64,000 nucleotides of DNA, from assembly GCA_013433145.1 (NCBI GenBank), contig CM024168.1:1054001-1118000 (forward strand). The letters are read 5' to 3'. Of this stretch, positions 63,780-64,000 are shown piece by piece; the first letter of the stretch is position 1; each line of letters starts with the position of its first letter. The notes under the pieces are model-generated. The model worked only from the letters and a program-made list of their open reading frames with translations. It was not told where the DNA came from and did no database searches. The DNA comes from Ascaris suum. Taxonomy: Eukaryota > Nematoda > Chromadorea > Rhabditida > Ascarididae. The translations under genes were made by a program, and so were the position numbers.

Positions 63780-64000
63780 ATTTGCTCATCTCCAATATCG
63801 TTGACGTTCTCCTTAGTAGAGTTAACCTTCACTTGGTTAAGGCTTCAACGGCAATCGCTGTTTTGTCGTTGGCGCAAAGTTTATCCGCAGACGGGATCCA
63901 AACTCGCGATCTCCTACTTTCCGGAAAACGACGAAAACAATAAATCTGCACTGGAAAGAAATATCGCGACTTCGGATTCCGCCTGCGAACTAAGTATTCG
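63780..64000 (-). other. Right edge, possibly repeat-derived
   Basis: On minus this GC-richer end contains agatcgcgagtttggatccc, similar to a tRNA B-box, but no A-box or paired stems are seen. Plus has a 39-codon open run (VKASTAIAVLSLAQSLSADG...). Either strand could also carry the missing upstream exon of the acidic-protein gene. I cannot decide from the sequence. Confidence 0.2.

Noticed and set aside
1..64000. Bacterial-type features, CRISPR arrays, rRNA genes, viral genes
   Set aside because: None seen. The gene structure is clearly eukaryotic, and no regular spacer-repeat pattern or ribosomal RNA core motif was noticed.

Overview
The window reads as a piece of an AT-rich nematode nuclear genome. 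Evidence: spliced genes with short exons (about 25-340 bp, one of about 1 kb) and introns of roughly 0.2-2.4 kb; acceptors mostly of the form TTT(C/T)AG; several first exons whose ATG lies a few to about 45 bases after a perfect acceptor, as expected for spliced-leader trans-splicing; and a tyrosinase followed by ShKT cysteine modules, a combination typical of nematodes. I found no bacterial operon, CRISPR array, phage or complete transposon. A clade III parasite would fit the AT content and long introns, but that is a guess.

All supported genes lie on the minus strand. Coordinates below run from high (5') to low (3').

(1) 63.8-57.1 kb: an unrecognised protein with a leucine-rich N-terminal part, a very acidic middle and a short basic tail. 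Its 5' end is not resolved.
(2) 49.3-33.4 kb: a secreted tyrosinase-like protein assembled from 12 exons (about 1061 residues). It has a signal peptide, a Trp/Ser-rich then Gln/Pro-rich extension, the di-copper domain, a Cys-rich linker and two ShKT modules. One conserved CuB histidine position reads as leucine.
(3) 21.9-16.9 kb: a BAX inhibitor-1 (TMBIM) family membrane protein with an unusual acidic N-terminal extension.
(4) 13.9-5.2 kb: a 422-residue protein with a RING-like zinc-binding core. Its nine exons join in frame at every boundary.
(5) 0.44 kb to the left edge: the start of a further gene that runs out of the window.

Between genes 1 and 2 (49.4-57.1 kb) and between genes 2 and 3 (22.0-33.4 kb) the DNA is AT-rich and mostly featureless. 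It holds homopolymer C/G runs, hairpins, one G-quadruplex-type motif, tRNA-derived relics and weak coding-like stretches. The second intron of gene 4 carries a tandem array of three ~200-bp units, each with a class II (Leu/Ser-type) tRNA-like core. No functional link among neighbouring genes can be read from the sequence. Exon models were made by eye from splice consensus and phase agreement. Family assignments rest on motifs I recognise, not on any search.
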